From: Panulirus ornatus
Lineage: Eukaryota > Arthropoda > Malacostraca > Decapoda > Palinuridae
Reading direction: 5' to 3'
NCBI RefSeq assembly: GCF_036320965.1
Contig: NC_092225.1
Location: forward strand, 74,610,935 to 74,674,934
DNA length: 64,000 nucleotides
Every line of letters starts with the position of its first letter. The first letter of the stretch is position 1. This document shows, one piece after another, positions 33,897 through 46,201 of the stretch. A program made the translations under genes and the position numbers. The notes below the pieces were generated by a model, which was given only the letters and a program-made list of their open reading frames with translations, was not told the DNA's origin and did not search any database.

Positions 33897-34870
33897 GAAG
33901 TGGTACGAGACATGAAAGCAAAACTAGGGAAATGGGGTGCAGAGATGGAGTGTGGTAGTGAGATATGGTGGCCAGTGGCAAGCCTATCTGTTGATGATAC
34001 TGTGTTGTTTGCTGAGAGTGAAGAGGAGTTGCAGAAGGCTGTATATGTGTTTTATGGTGTGTGTAAGCATAAGTGACTGAAGATAAATGCATGTAAAATT
34101 TAAGTAAAGGCATTTGAAGGGATACAAATGCATGTAAAATTTAAGTAATGGCATTTGAAAGGAAGCAAATTGAAAGTATAGATTTCATAAAGCCATATAG
34201 AGTGAAACAAGGCATCCTAAATTGTGCTGTGGATATGTAGGAAGAAACACTGGAAGAGGTGAGAGAATTTAAGTATGTAGGAGCTGTCTTGGGTAAGTTT
34301 GGTGATGTGGAAGGAAACATAAGGGAGACAGCAGTATAGGGTAGAAGAGTCATTGGGTACCTTAACAAAATAATGAATAGTAGATGTGTAAGTATAGAAG
34401 TGAAGAGAGGATTAAGGGTCACCATAATCCCTGCTACCCTGACCTATGCAGCCAAAACATGGACATGGAATGAGCCACAGAGTTCAAGAATCCAGGCTGT
34501 GGAAATGAGCTATTTGAGAAGAGCCTGTGGTGTGACTAGATGTAATGAAGTAAGAAATGAAGGGATGTATGAGAGATGTGGTATAGCAGGGAATGCAAAG
34601 GGAATGAATTGAGGAATGGTAGAGTAGGTGAAATGTAATACTTTGAAGTAGTTTGGGCATGTAGATAGAATGCAAGACTGGGAGTTTACAAGGAAAGTGT
34701 ATGATAGCACAATTAAAGGGGTTGAAGAGAGAGGAAGACCATATGCGGCATGGGCAAACAAAGTGGAAAAGTACAGGAGGGAAAGAAATGGTTTAAGAAT
34801 GCGTGGAATGGTGTATGTGAGGAAGGCATGTAAGGACAGGGATAATGTAGCAGGCTGCTGACAGCAGCAA
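33897..34870 (+). mobile_element. Second RTE family (RTE-B), 3' part fused to the copy above
   Basis: From EVVRDMKAKLGKWGAEM the translation follows a different RTE lineage: SVDDTVLFAESEEELQKAVY, later MNSRCVSIEVKRGLRVTIIP (34373-34612), LTYAAKTWTWNEPQSSRIQA, YLRRACGVTRCNEVRNEGMY and the block GRPYAAWANKVEKY (34670-34861). The order matches the RTE RT C-terminus but not the sequence of the main family. The SPWLFN...MDG block between the two parts is missing. Multiple stops. Confidence 0.75.
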
Positions 34871-34939
34871 TCCAGGGTGGTACTACAGTCCTGACTAAGG
34901 AGCATTAAAGTGGTGCCCAAAACCATCTCATGCTCTCCA

Positions 34940-36093
34940 TGACAAGATGGCTGGTTTCACTTTCTGTCTCATCAAAATGGGACTACCAGCTAGTCTTCTT
35001 ACAAGCACCATACACCTACTCAAACCTTGCTTCCCCCACAACTTAAGTATTCTTGCCAACTTCTGTCCACTCAAATATTTTTAAGTACTATCATGACAGA
35101 GTCGGACAAATCTAGTCCCAGGCATCATGGGGTGCTGAGGTTCTCTGGGTTTCTGCCTATCTCAACCGCCAATAAGAGGGAGGGGTCTGGCAGCAGTAGC
35201 ACTAGCCCCTCTCACAACCTTTCCCTACCTGTTAGACCTTCCTCTTTTTCTGTCCACCATACCAACAACTGTGGTCTCTCTGGTGACCTCTCCTCTGTAG
35301 TACACTATCTCTAATACCTCTCCTAATATCTTACTTCTCTCTGAGACAGTTGTCTAATGATGTTCTCACTAGTCCCTTTTTGGATCCAATTATAATCTTC
35401 AATCACAATTCTGGTTCAAAGGTGGTGTTTGTGCTAATTCCAGCATGAACCTCGAGGATTTCAATTTTCACCACAGGGAATGTTGAATTCCTCCCATACA
35501 GATGGTGAAAGGATTGAAACCCAAATGTTCTCCATTCTCATTGATTTAGAGCAAATTATCTTCCCCTCTACCTATATTCCTGGCTGCTGTGACCACTCTC
35601 CTAATATTCTGGATTTGTTTTTTACCTTCCATCCATCCAGTTGTAAGTATACAATCTTGCCCCCAATTGTTTCATCTGAACAACCCCTCATAAATGTATC
35701 TATTCTAATGGCACCTCCCCCTCCAGCAGCCCCTTCTAAGCTTAAATACTGGCACATCAACAAAACTGACTGGAAGTTCTTACATACCTTCTTTTCTGAC
35801 TTTCCTTGAGTAAATTACTGTCTCTTATGTGGTGATGCATCTGTTTCCATCTAATGCATAGCAGATGTTATTCTTGTGGGAAAGGAAGCATTTACCCCCT
35901 TTTCCTCCATGACAACCACTTCATCCAATCCATGGTTGAACCATTCCTATTCTGGGGTCATTCAAGCAAGGATCAGACATATTGGGCTTGAAAAAACTCT
36001 CTTTCCTGTGGCTGCCATTCAGCTTTTATCACTGCCCGTAATCACTGCAAGCACATTATCCATGAGATTAAGTGTGCCTTTATTCAAAGAGGT
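34940..36093 (+). mobile_element. Jockey/I-like LINE (J2), copy 2, segment 1 (endonuclease part)
   Basis: The 5' part reads SPRHHGVLRFSGFLPIS and SHNLSLPVRPSSFS (35027-35314, no function recognised). Endonuclease pieces follow: GGVCANSS, NFHHREC, NSSHTDGERIETQM, IPGCCDHSPNILDLFF (35480-35809), WHINKTDWKFLHTFFSDFP, then the linker to CAFIQRG. Homology to J2 copy 1 starts at about 35758. It is broken by internal deletions and stops, and is interrupted at about 36094 by a CR1-like element. Confidence 0.78.
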
Positions 36094-36472
36094 GTTTACA
36101 TGAGTTCACATGAGAAATACAGACAACAAGAGGTCTGATTGGTCCATGACTGGGTTGTCTGAAAAAAAAATCTAACGACAAGAAAATGTGATTCTGCTCA
36201 GTAGTTCTTTTTTTAAGCTATCACTGACTCCCTGCTGCAGCACATTAGCCTTCTACTCTCCCCGTTGCTGCCATCAATTATACATTATTTTGGGCGTTTT
36301 TCTCAGAGTATACTTGAATTTACAAAATATTTGTCTAAATTACTTTTGATGGTATTTATAGTTTTAACATGTACTACTTCTGATGGTAACATATTCCAGT
36401 GCTCAACACACTTATAGGAAAGGAAGCTTTTTTCCACATCCATCTTTTAGCTATAACTTTTATTCCATTTGT

Positions 36473-36474
<2 letters not shown>
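36094..36474 (-). mobile_element. CR1-like LINE (minus), 3' part
   Basis: The reverse complement matches the 3' end of the plus-strand CR1-like copy (41450-41820), including AGGAAAAGAAGC-like, GTGTTGAGCACTGGAATA and CCTGATTGG blocks. It is the 3' piece of the element whose body resumes at 37339, separated by an RTE insertion. Confidence 0.8.
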
Positions 36475-36519
<45 letters not shown>

Positions 36520-37338
36520 CTTTGTCGCTGTCTCCCGCGTTTGCGAGGTAGCGCAAGGAAACAGACGAAAGAAATGGCCCAACCCCCCCCATACACATGT
36601 ACATACACACGTCCACACACACAAATATACATACCTACACAGCTTTCCATGGTTTACCCCGGACGCTTCACATGCCTTGATTCAATCCACTGACAGCACG
36701 TCAACCCCTGTATACCACATCGCTCCAATTCACTCTATTCCTTGCCCTCCTTTCACCCTCCTGCATGTTCAGGCCCCGATCACACAAAATCTTTTTCACT
36801 CCATCTTTCCACCTCCAATTTGGTCTCCCTCTTCTCCTCGTTCCCTCCACCTCCGACACATATATCCTCTTGGTCAATCTTTCCTCACTCATTCTCTCCA
36901 TGTGCCCAAACCATTTTAAAACACCCTCTTCTGCTCTCTCAACCACGCTCTTTTTATTTCCACACATCTCTCTTACCCTTACGTTACTTACTCGATCAAA
37001 CCACCTCACACCACACATTGTCCTCAAACATCTCATTTCCAGCACATCCATCCTCCTGCGCACAACTCTATCCATAGCCCACGCCTCGCAACCATACAAC
37101 ATTGTTGGAACTACTATTCCTTCAAACATACCCATTTTTGCTTTCCGGGATAATGTTCTCGACTTCCACACATTTTTCAAGGCTCCCAAAATTTTCGCCC
37201 CCTCCCCCACCCTATGATCCACTTCCGCTTCCATGGTTCCATCCGCTGACAGATCCACTCCCAGATATCTAAAACACTTCACTTCCTCCAGTTTTTCACC
37301 ATTCAAACTCACCTCCCAATTGACTTGACCCTCAACCC
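36475..37338 (-). mobile_element. RTE-type LINE, 5'-truncated, nested in CR1
   Basis: A T36 run (36475-36516 on plus) marks its polyA, followed on its sense strand in reverse by the stem-loop, short 3' UTR and the RT C-terminus. The frame from 37338 down to 36701 is open from TRVEGQVNWEVSLNGEKLEE to NRVNWSDVVYRG and stop, with YGCEAWAMDRVVRRRMDVLE and GRPNWRWKDGV. CR1 sequence lies on both sides (CATTTGTCC before the T run and ATATTTTCGAAACG after), so this is a clean nested insertion and one of the youngest in the window. Confidence 0.92.
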
Positions 37339-39157
37339 TAGTAACCATATTTTCGAAACGATGCTCATGGTTTACTTTATTGAACTTGTTCAGAATTTTG
37401 AACACTTGGATTAAATTGCCACAAAGTCTATATTTTTCTAAAGGAGAAGAGATCCAATTGTTTTAGCCTCTCTTCATATGACAGATTTGTAAGACATGGG
37501 ATCAATTTTGTCATGCATCTTTGTACTTGCTCTAATTATTTGTCATCTTTTCTTACAGTTTGGGGATCAAAACTGGACTGCATATTCATGGTGTGGTAAT
37601 CTGGCTATGAAACTTAATATTTCGTTGCCTTTTTTACTTGCTGCTTGACACTGTTTAGCATATTTCAGATTGTTGCTTATGGCAACTCCCAGGTCCTTTT
37701 CTTCATTTTCTTTAGTTACAGACTTTCTGAATAATTTGTAGTCATAACGTATAATCTTGTCTCCAAAGTGCATAACTTTACCCTTATCTACATTAAACTT
37801 CATCTGCTATCTGTCTGACCACTCTGCTAGTAAGTTACGATCTCTTTTGAATCATTTCACAGTCCCTCCTGTTTACAGCACTACCTCCTAGTTTAGTATT
37901 AGGAGCAAATTTGGAGATTTTAGACATGAGACCAAGCTCTTGGTCAGTAATGCATATCATGCAAAGAATTGGGCCTAGGACCAACCCCTGTGGCATACCA
38001 CTTGGTACATCTAGCCAATCTGAAGCTTTACCATTTAATACTATATGCTGCTTTCTTTTGGTAAGCTAGTCTCTGATTCATGTACAGAGTTCTTCACCAA
38101 TTCCAGGTGCTTTGAGTTTATGTAAAAGTCTCATGAGGTACTTTATCGAAAGATGGTAATTTTTTGTCCCAATTCTAATAACATTAAAATATTCCAGCAC
38201 ATTCATCGGCAGGGTCTTCTATAGCGGAAACCATGTTGGTTGTCCGATATAATTTTGGGTTCTAGAAATGTGACAATTCTATCTCGTATTATTTTTTCCA
38301 TCATTTTACCTAACACTGATGCAAGGCTCATTGGGCATTAGTTCAAGGCACACTTTTTGTCTTCTTTATTATATATAGGAGTAACATTTGTTGAACATTT
38401 TTGTTTTGGGGTATATCAGCTGTCTCCTGACCTTTAAAAATCTTGGATCTAAGTTATCTGGGCCATTGGATTTATTAGGATTTAATTGGTTTAGGTATTT
38501 AAGTACTTCAGAGCTCTTTATTTCTCTAACTTTCATCAGATTCTTGAAAAATTTTCATTGGTTGTGGTATTTGAGATGTTTCTTCAATTGTGAATACGGA
38601 GTTAAAAGAATAATTCAGTATGGTGGTCACTTCCTTCTCATCAGTAGTTAGTGTGTGAATACGGAGTTGAAAGAATAATTCAGTATGGTGGTCATTTCCT
38701 TGTCATCAGTAGTTAGTGTGTCATGATCATTTTGTAAAGGTCCAATTCCGTCTCCTACTGTCTCACTTTGTCTTATATATTTGAAGAATTCCTTAGGATT
38801 ATTCTTAACTTTCAAGGATATTCTTTTTTCTTCTTCACGTTTTCTTTGTCTTATGACCTTCTTACACTCTCTTGGGATTTTGATTAATTTCTGATGATTT
38901 TCATCAGTTCCGATTGATTTGAATTTCTTATATGTTTTCTTCTTTTGGCAAATTGGTCTTTCTATTCTAGTCATCCAAGATGGTTTTGAAATATTGCAAG
39001 TTCTCTTCGTAATTCGTGAACTATGTTTATTTTCATTTTCAATCTTGAGTAGTGTGTTTTTAGAATTATTCCACATTTGCTCTACTGTGTAAATGTCAAG
39101 AGGTTTTGTTCAATTGGTACTGTGAATTTCATGTCTAATGTTTTCAAAATTTGCTCT
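37339..39157 (-). mobile_element. CR1-like LINE (minus), body
   Basis: Frames on the minus strand include KPSWMTRIERPICQKKKTYK and KREEEKRISLKVKNNPKEFF (39076-38648, the region before RT), an RT start with SSEVLKYLNQLNPNKSNGPD near 38500, LADNTKL-like and MKFNVDKGKVMHFGDK, KDLGVAISNNLKYAKQC, HHEYAVQF (37803-37567). This is the usual CR1/L2 order. Stops and indels throughout. It includes a 65-bp tandem duplication. Confidence 0.8.
38590..38719. repeat. 65-bp tandem duplication in CR1
   Basis: GTGAATACGGAGTT starts at 38590 and again at 38655, and the two 65-bp units differ at a few positions only. Confidence 0.92.
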
Positions 39158-40087
39158 CCTCTTCATTAATTGATAGGTCTTTCCAGTCTTTAGCTAAGGG
39201 CATCTCTAACAACTTCTGTTGCTCTACCTTTCTTTCACTTTTCCGTTCAGACGGTACTATAGCTGTCTCTGCCATAGACAAAGTAATTCTCTTTGCTTCC
39301 CATTTCTCCTCTAACTCCACCTTGGATAACTATCATTTCTTCTCCCCCTGATGCTCCTCTTACTAATCCTATGCCCCTCCCTGTAATCTCCTTTCAGATT
39401 GTCTGAAATGGACTTTCAGACTGTCTGAAATGCACTTCTCTCTCTAGACTCAGGCAAGGCTTATGGTCCTAATGGCATCCATCCCTATGTACTGAAAGAA
39501 TGTGCCTCTGAACTTGCACCTGTGCTTGCTTGTCTGTTCCATTTCTGTTTAAAAACCAAAACTTTTCCTTCTTCTTGGAAGCATTCATTGATACATCCCA
39601 TCCCTAAGAGGGGTGACCATTCTGACCCCTCTAACTATCATCCTATTGCTTTGACATCTACCATTTCCAAAGTATTTGAATCAATCCTCAACTCTCATTT
39701 CCTTAGACACCTCAAAAATCACAGTCTTCTCTCTGATCACCAGCATGGCTTCCATAAGGAGGGATCCACTAGTGACATTCTTTTCTATCTTACTAATATC
39801 TGGTCATCATCCCTGAAAGATTTTGTAGTCATGCGAAGTTGACCTTGACATACCCAAAGCCTCTGACAGGGTGTGGCATTGAGGTTTCATCTCCAAGCTC
39901 CCCTCTTTTGGCTTTCCTCCCTCACTTTGCTCCTTCATATCTAGTTTCCTCTCTGGCCCCTTTTCTTCATCAACCGTGGTGTCCCTCAAGGTTCTGTCCT
40001 GTCCCTTGCACTTTTTCTCCTTTTTTCAACAATTTCCTCTCCTTAGCAAATAATCAAAAGTACTCATATGCTAACTAAACACTGCAT
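39158..40087 (+). mobile_element. Jockey/I-like LINE (J2), copy 2, segment 2 (RT)
   Basis: J2 resumes with TTGATAGGTCTTTCC and contains DKVILFASHFSSNSTLDN, an open RT frame at 39522-39842 (MLACLFHFCLKTKTFPSSWK, PIPKRGDHSDPSNYHPIALT, SKVFESILNSHFLRHLK, SDHQHGFHKEGSTSDILFYL) and then a frameshift. It ends at an HSYAN-like remnant of the YADD region, where a second CR1-like copy is inserted. Confidence 0.82.
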
Positions 40088-41820
40088 TCAATTCAATTCT
40101 TTTAAGTGTGTATTCACAACTGAAGAAATATCTTGAATACTGTAACCAATGAAAAAGTTTCAAGGATCTGATAAGGAGTTGAAGGTTTGAGAAATAAAGA
40201 GCTCTGAAGTGCTTAAATACCTGGACCAGTTAAATCCTAACAAATCCAATGGCCCAGATAACTTAGCTCCAAGATTTTTAAAGGATGTCAGGAGACAGCT
40301 GATATACCCCATAACAAAAATATTCAACAAATCTCTATTGGATGGTCAGGTGCCAACAGACTGGAAACTAGCAAATGCTACTCATATATATATACAAAAA
40401 AAAAAAAGAAAGAAGAGGAGACATAAAGTGTGCCTTGAACTACCGCCTGATTAGCATCACATCAGTATTAGGTAAAATGATGGAAATAAATAATACGAGA
40501 TAAAACTGTCACGTTTCTATAAAAACACAAAATCGCAATGGACAATGAACACAGTTTTTGCAACAGAAGACTCTGCTGGATGAATTTGTTGGATAATTTC
40601 AATGTTACTTATCAGAATTAGGACGAAAAATTACCATCTGATGTAGCATATTTAGATTTCCAAAAGGCTTTTGATAAAGTACCTCTCAAGAGACTTTTAT
40701 GAACTAGTGAAGAACTCTGTACATGGATCAGAGACTGGCTTACCGGAAAAAAGCAGCATAAAGTATTAAACAGCGAAGCCTCAGATTAGTTAAATGTAAT
40801 GAGTGATGTGCCATAGGGGTCGGTTATAAGCCCAATTCTTTTTATAATATACATTAATGACCTAGAACTTAGTCTCAAATCTAAGATCTCCAAATTAGCT
40901 GACAATACTAAACTAGAAGGTAGAGCTGTAAGCAGGCAGGACTGTGAAATGATACAGAGATCTTAACTTACTAGCAGAGTGGTCAGACAGATAGCAAATG
41001 AAGTTTAATGTAGACAAGTGTAAAGTTATGCACTTTGGAGACAAGAATCTACATTGCATCTACAAACTATTCGAAACTCTCTAACTGAATAAAATGAAGA
41101 AAACAACCTTGGACTTGTAATTAGCAATAATCTGAAATACGCTAAACAGTGTCAAGCAGCAAGTAAAAATGGCAACCAAATGTTATGTTTCATAGCCTGG
41201 AACATAGATGACAAAACACCAGAAACAATTTTCACACTTTATAATTCTATAGCAAGACCACGAATATGCAGTCCACCTTTGGTCCCCAAACTATAAAAAA
41301 AGAAGAGGAAAATTTGACCAAGTACAAATCTGGCATACAGAGGCTAACACAATTGGATCTCTTCTCCCTTAAAAGATGTTGACCGTGGTGACTTAATCCA
41401 AGTGTTTATAATTCTGAACAAGTTCAATAAAGTAAATCACGATTATCAAGACAAATGGAATAAAGCTGAAAGCCAAAAGATGCAGTACAAATGTAGGAAA
41501 AAGCTTCTTTTCCTATAGGTGTGATGAGCACTGGAATAAGTTACTGTCAGACATAGTGAATGCTAAGACTATAGATACCTTCAAAAGTTGTTCAGACAAA
41601 TAATCTACAAATTCAGGTATGCTCTGAGAAAAATGCTAGAAATAAACGTATACATGATAATAGTAATGGAGACACTGGAAGGCTAATGTGCAGCAGCAGG
41701 GAGGTGGTGATAGCTTAAGAACTGTCGAGTGGAATCACATTTTCTTAAGTTATTTTTCTTTTCACCTGACAACCTAGTCATGTGCCAATCAGGCCTCATG
41801 TTGTCTGTCTTTCTCATGTA
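40088..41820 (+). mobile_element. CR1-like LINE (plus), nested in J2
   Basis: Opens with EVLKYLDQLNPNKSNGPDNL and FNKSLLDGQVPTDWKLANAT (40209-40454). Decayed frames follow with LDFQKAFDKVPL (motif A, 40640-40690), KLADNTKLEGRA (FADD changed to ADN), MKFNVDKCKVMHFGDKN and NIDDKTPETIFTLYNSIARP. The 3' end matches the minus CR1 copy in inverted orientation. It is 5'-truncated and interrupts J2 at about 40088 and 41821. Confidence 0.82.
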
Positions 41821-42722
41821 AGGTCTTCTCTCACTCAATCTGCATCCCATCTTGACACAACTTCCTTGATTAACTCGAACTTTGGCACGATATCTCAGTA
41901 AGGTAGACGAAATCTAATCAAGTTTAATGCCTCCAAGACCCAGTTTCTACCCTTGTCTCTATCAAAAACTCCTCACAACTCTCATTTCTTCTTTGACGGT
42001 TTTATTATTCCACCTCTTGACTCAATGAACATACTTAGTATTACTGTAATATCCACTCTTTCATGGAAATCCTACTTTATGGAAATAGCCAAGTCTGTCT
42101 TTAAAAAACTGGGTGTCTTGTTTAGATGTTGAAAGGAAAAAAAAAAAAAAAAAAAATTCTGAAGTTAATCCACCTATACAAAGGACTGATTCATCCTTGA
42201 ATGGAGTACTACTTTCACATCTGGGATGGTTCTAGCTCTGCATCCTTACTTGACAGAGTTGTGTTAAAAGTGGCCCAACTTGTTTACTGTCCCAAACTAA
42301 CTTCCAAGCTTGAAACTCTTGCCCTATGCTACAATGTTGGTTCTCTTTCCCACTTCTATGGGTATTACTTTGGTTTTAGCTCCCAAGAGCTGGCTACCTG
42401 CGTGCCCTACCACTAGGTACACCATGCAATGCTCAGCGAGCTGCTGCGTCACATGATTACAGTGTGGACTTCAAGGGTGGGCTGTTTTGATGACTGCTTC
42501 TTTCTCTACATGTTGAGGCTTTGAAACTCTACCTTCTCATGTCTTTTCCAACAACTATGACCCAGCACATATTCAAAGACAGGTTTTTTTCACTTCTTCA
42601 AAAATTCATAAATACTTTCCCTTGTCTTTTCTTTCTCCTTTTCATTATTCTCTCCATATTTCAACTAAGGTCCAGCCTTGATGTAGACTTTTGTCCAGGA
42701 CTGGAACCTTCAACATCAAAAA
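41821..42722 (+). mobile_element. Jockey/I-like LINE (J2), copy 2, segment 3 (3' part)
   Basis: Continues exactly where segment 2 stops: TCTCACTCAATCTGCATCCC, then MEYYFHIWDGSSSASLLDRV with VLKVAQLVYCPKLTSKLETL (42201-42416) and a 3' UTR ending GGTCCAGCCTTGATGTAGAC, parallel to 13020-13090 of copy 1. Includes an A20 run at 42131-42152 that is absent in copy 1. Confidence 0.82.
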
Positions 42723-42810
42723 GTGAAGACTCTTTTCCCACGGTTACCACTAGATGGAAGTTCCCAGAGGGAGCGGGGATCAGAGATACAAATAGACAGA
42801 TAGATTAGTA
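42723..42810 (+). repeat. Diverged copy of the 3' part of the repeat at 22985-23325
   Basis: CCCACGGTTACCACTAGATG, AGTTCCCAGAGGGAGCGGGG and ATCAGAGATACAAATAGA align with 23258-23325. It ends in a short AGACAGATAGAT tract. Confidence 0.6.
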
Positions 42811-43818
42811 AGCTCAATGTCCTTGAAAACTGTGATTACTGTTGAGGTAACCAGCCTGACATTACACGAGATGGAAAGAAAGTTTGCTTACCACTGTGTA
42901 TCTTTATGATTATCATTTTATCCCTCAATCAACTGTTTTATGTTTTCTAGGGGTCCCACACTACTATCACCACTTGGTTATTTTCCAGTCATTATGAGTT
43001 AGAAGTAGGGCAATATTTACACTAAAAGTCACTGAAAGTTCTGAAATGCTGTGGTGAAGGTTTGTACAGAACCACTGTAAATGCGTCACTGCTTAGACAA
43101 AATGTGCGTCTTGAAGAAGAGGCTGCCTGCCTTATGCATCCCACCAAGTGTATTCCTCTGCATACACTACTTACCTTTTCTGTTACCAACATAAATTTTT
43201 CAGTTTCAAAAAAATATCTTATAGAGTTATATGACAATGTGCATGAAGTTTTCAATGTATGGGAAGTGTCCATATATAGTAAAAAATACCTGTAGTGCAT
43301 AAATAAAATACAATTTACCATGTTATTTACAGAAAAAATGATGAATGGTTATAACTGAAACATGATCACCTACTTCACCTTGCCTAACTGAATTGCATAT
43401 GTTCCAGTGTACCAACCATATTTCCATTATCTTTCTTAATATGCAAGTCATTTTTAGTGCATGAATAAGTCAAAACTACATTAGAGAGATGATACAAAAT
43501 TACCGTATCATTAGCCAGCTAAGATGTACATTTTGAACTTTGACATGAACACTCTGCACTCCCCTCCCTACACTTGAAATTTTTAAACTGTACACTGTTG
43601 TACTACCCATATTTCTGTTATGCTATATTTCTTAAGATTGTACTCTCTGTAATTAACTTCTTTTGAATAGATTAGTCATTAACTTAAAAGAGAAACGAGT
43701 GGAAAAATATATAAAAATATATAATTTACTCTATCATTCACTGAGTAAAAGACAGAAGTTATGAACACAAATAATATGACTCCAGGGATAACTAAGGTTT
43801 TCCAATTTTTTCTATATA
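42811..43818. other. Non-coding DNA, nothing recognised
   Basis: A+T-rich DNA between the J2 copy and the Tigger element. The open frames at 43022-43321 have no recognisable domain and overlap on both strands. Confidence 0.5.
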
Positions 43819-46083
43819 CAGGTGCCTCTTGATTTACTTAATGATTGCATTCTTGAAAATGATCAGGTGTAACAAAAATGTGTAAATCAAAAAATATGAA
43901 TAGTGTAGATTAATGGGTTTTGTTATAATTTAGACTGTGATGAATATTATACTAGTAAAAAAACTAGAGTATCCACACACCAGGAATATAAGTACTACAA
44001 TACAGATACTGTCCGATGAATCCTTGTCAATAAAAGCAGAAAATAACAAACTTGATTCCAGCATTTACTGGTGCTGATTGAGTGGCAGGAGGTGAGTGGA
44101 GGTGTTACTAGGGAAGGTCATCCAAGTCAGATGACATAGTTGATGATGGTTGTGGTGATGGTCGAGTAGGTTCAATTATAAAAATGCGAGATGTTAATTG
44201 CTGGTCTCCCTTATGAGTGTCCTTTTTCTTCTAAATGAGTCAGTGCTGTCTGTTGAGCTGTCATTGTCTTCTCACAGTGGATTTATTTATAGCATATGTC
44301 AGCTAGGACATTTTAACCACCTTTGAACTGCATTCTATGTTTGGGTCATCCTTGTCAATTATAGTGAGAGCAAGGTCAATGCACTGAAATGCTTCTAGTA
44401 ACCTCTTGCTTGTAAAAGAATGCACTTACTTGACCTCCCCTTCTTCTGACATGCCTGACACTCCTTGTCCAGTTGAAGATGATCTTTGTTTAAGAGCTCT
44501 TCCTTATGTGATTGCAGCAATTCCTTATATCAATCTACTCAACCTCAACAAAGCCTACAAATTTTGCCATCTCAACAATGTGTGCACATATTGTTGATAC
44601 AAATGTTTCAACATTAAAACACCAGAATCCATGAATAAACTGAGGGCAAATCTACTACCACACTCCATTCATACAGACACTTGGGATTTCCTTCCAGGCC
44701 TCACTGTTGGTAATGATGGCATCCCTGATAGTGAAGGACTTCCAGAATTCATTTACAGTCATCTGGTTATTCTCTGTAGCCTTTACAAGCTTTGGAAATG
44801 TTCTCTGTAGATAGTAAGCCATAAAAGTAGATATCACACCCTGGTCCACTGGCTGGATTAGAGATGTGGTATTAGGAAGACGAGGCTACTTTGATGTTCT
44901 CACTAAAGTCCTCTATTAAAGGTGGATGGCCAGGGGCATTACTGATAGAGAGAATCTTGAAACTTACACTCTAGATAATCACAGAAACCTTTGAGTGTCT
45001 TATAACCCTTTAGACTAAAATAATACAAGGCTGGCAAATATTTTTTCATATATCCCTTGAAAGCCCTGGGATTTACCAAATAGCAGACCATTAATAGTTT
45101 AAGTTTGCAATCGTCTATGGCATTGCCAAACACAAGAAGCATAAGACGATCCGTAGCAGCTTTAAATCCTAGTATGGTCTTCTCCTCAAGGGCAATGTAC
45201 ATTCTTGATGGCATTCTCTTCTAAAATAATCTGCCCTTGTCCATCTTAAAAATCTGCCTAAGAGAATAACTACATTCCTCAATAATAGTCTTGGGGGTTC
45301 CACAGAAATTTTTGGCTGCAATGCCATCAGGAGAAGCAGCCTCACCAGTCATCTTGATGATGTGGAATCTGAAGCATTTCCTAAAATTCACAAACCGACC
45401 AGAAATTGCTTGAAATGTCTTTACTGCTCCTTCTTCCACTGCTGAGTCATCATACACACTACAGGCTTTTGCTTATATCACAAACATGCTGAGTGGGGCA
45501 TTTTTGTGAGTTTGGTGCTCAATCCATGCGCTCAACATTGGTTCCATTCTCTCCACGACCACATTCTCTCTATAACCAAACTTTGGGAACTGATTAATGT
45601 TAAAATTTTGGGATTCTATCTTTTCAGCATTATCATGAATAGTCCATAAAGTAGATTCATGAAGTCCAAGAGCACACTTAATATCAGTTGTTCATTTGCC
45701 TCTCTCATAACATTTAAGCAAATTGACTTGACCTCTATGGTAATAGCCTTATGCCTCTTAGCACCACTGGTACCAGAACTTAAAAGATGCTTTGTTGGCA
45801 TGAAGCATGGGGCAAAACACTTGCAATACACAGAATACTGCATCAAAAAATACTGAAGCACTCCATGACTTTAGACTGTATCCATGCACTGAAGAATCCA
45901 AGGTGCGAAGCTGCATAACCATGCCACATGTATACGTGCTTCTGATATGGTACCGGCAATGCCACACCACTACGCTGTCAACCCAGTGATGACCATGTAA
46001 TTCCAAACATAGGTCCATGTAAATGGACCATGCGCATTATTATTAAATAAAGTAAATCAAACGTGTAAATTAAGAGGTCCCTT
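43819..46083 (-). mobile_element. Tigger-type DNA transposon, end-to-end but degenerate
   Basis: The left end CAGGTGCCTCTTGATTTAC (43819) and the right end, read inward on the minus strand as AAGGGACCTCTTAATTTAC (46083), form related terminal inverted repeats. Both are preceded or followed by TA, the usual target duplication of this superfamily. Between them lies a transposase pseudogene on the minus strand. Length is about 2.27 kb. Confidence 0.7.
44600..45830 (-). pseudogene. Tigger transposase (Tc1/mariner superfamily), frameshifted
   Basis: In protein order: STKHLLSSGTSGAKRHKAIT with IEVKSICLNVMREANEQL (about 45800-45690, CENP-B-type helix-turn-helix start); EEGAVKTFQAISGRFVNFRK, HIIKMTGEAASPDGIAAKNF and FKMDKGRLF (45457-45221, leading to the DDE domain); EKTILGFKAATDRLMLLVFG and NPRAFKGYMKKYLPALYY (45214-44939); MDQGVISTFMAYYLQRTFPK and VNEFWKSFTIRDAI (44849-44655), ending at PSVCMNGVW. 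The residue expected as the first catalytic Asp (NADE in relatives) reads FKMDKGR here. At least four frame breaks make it inactive. Confidence 0.82.
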
Positions 46084-46141
46084 TATGTAGATAACCATTA
46101 GTTAATGCATTAAATAAGAACATAGTGAAGAGAACTGTGTA

Positions 46142-46142
<1 letters not shown>

Positions 46143-46201
<59 letters not shown>

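Noticed and set aside
35027..35314. A 95-residue plus-strand frame as an independent host gene
   Set aside because: It lies at the 5' side of the J2 LINE, is Ser/Pro-rich, lacks splice evidence and runs into the decayed J2 endonuclease.
43022..43321. Overlapping 77- and 99-residue frames on opposite strands
   Set aside because: No domain, no bias and mutually overlapping; no support for either.
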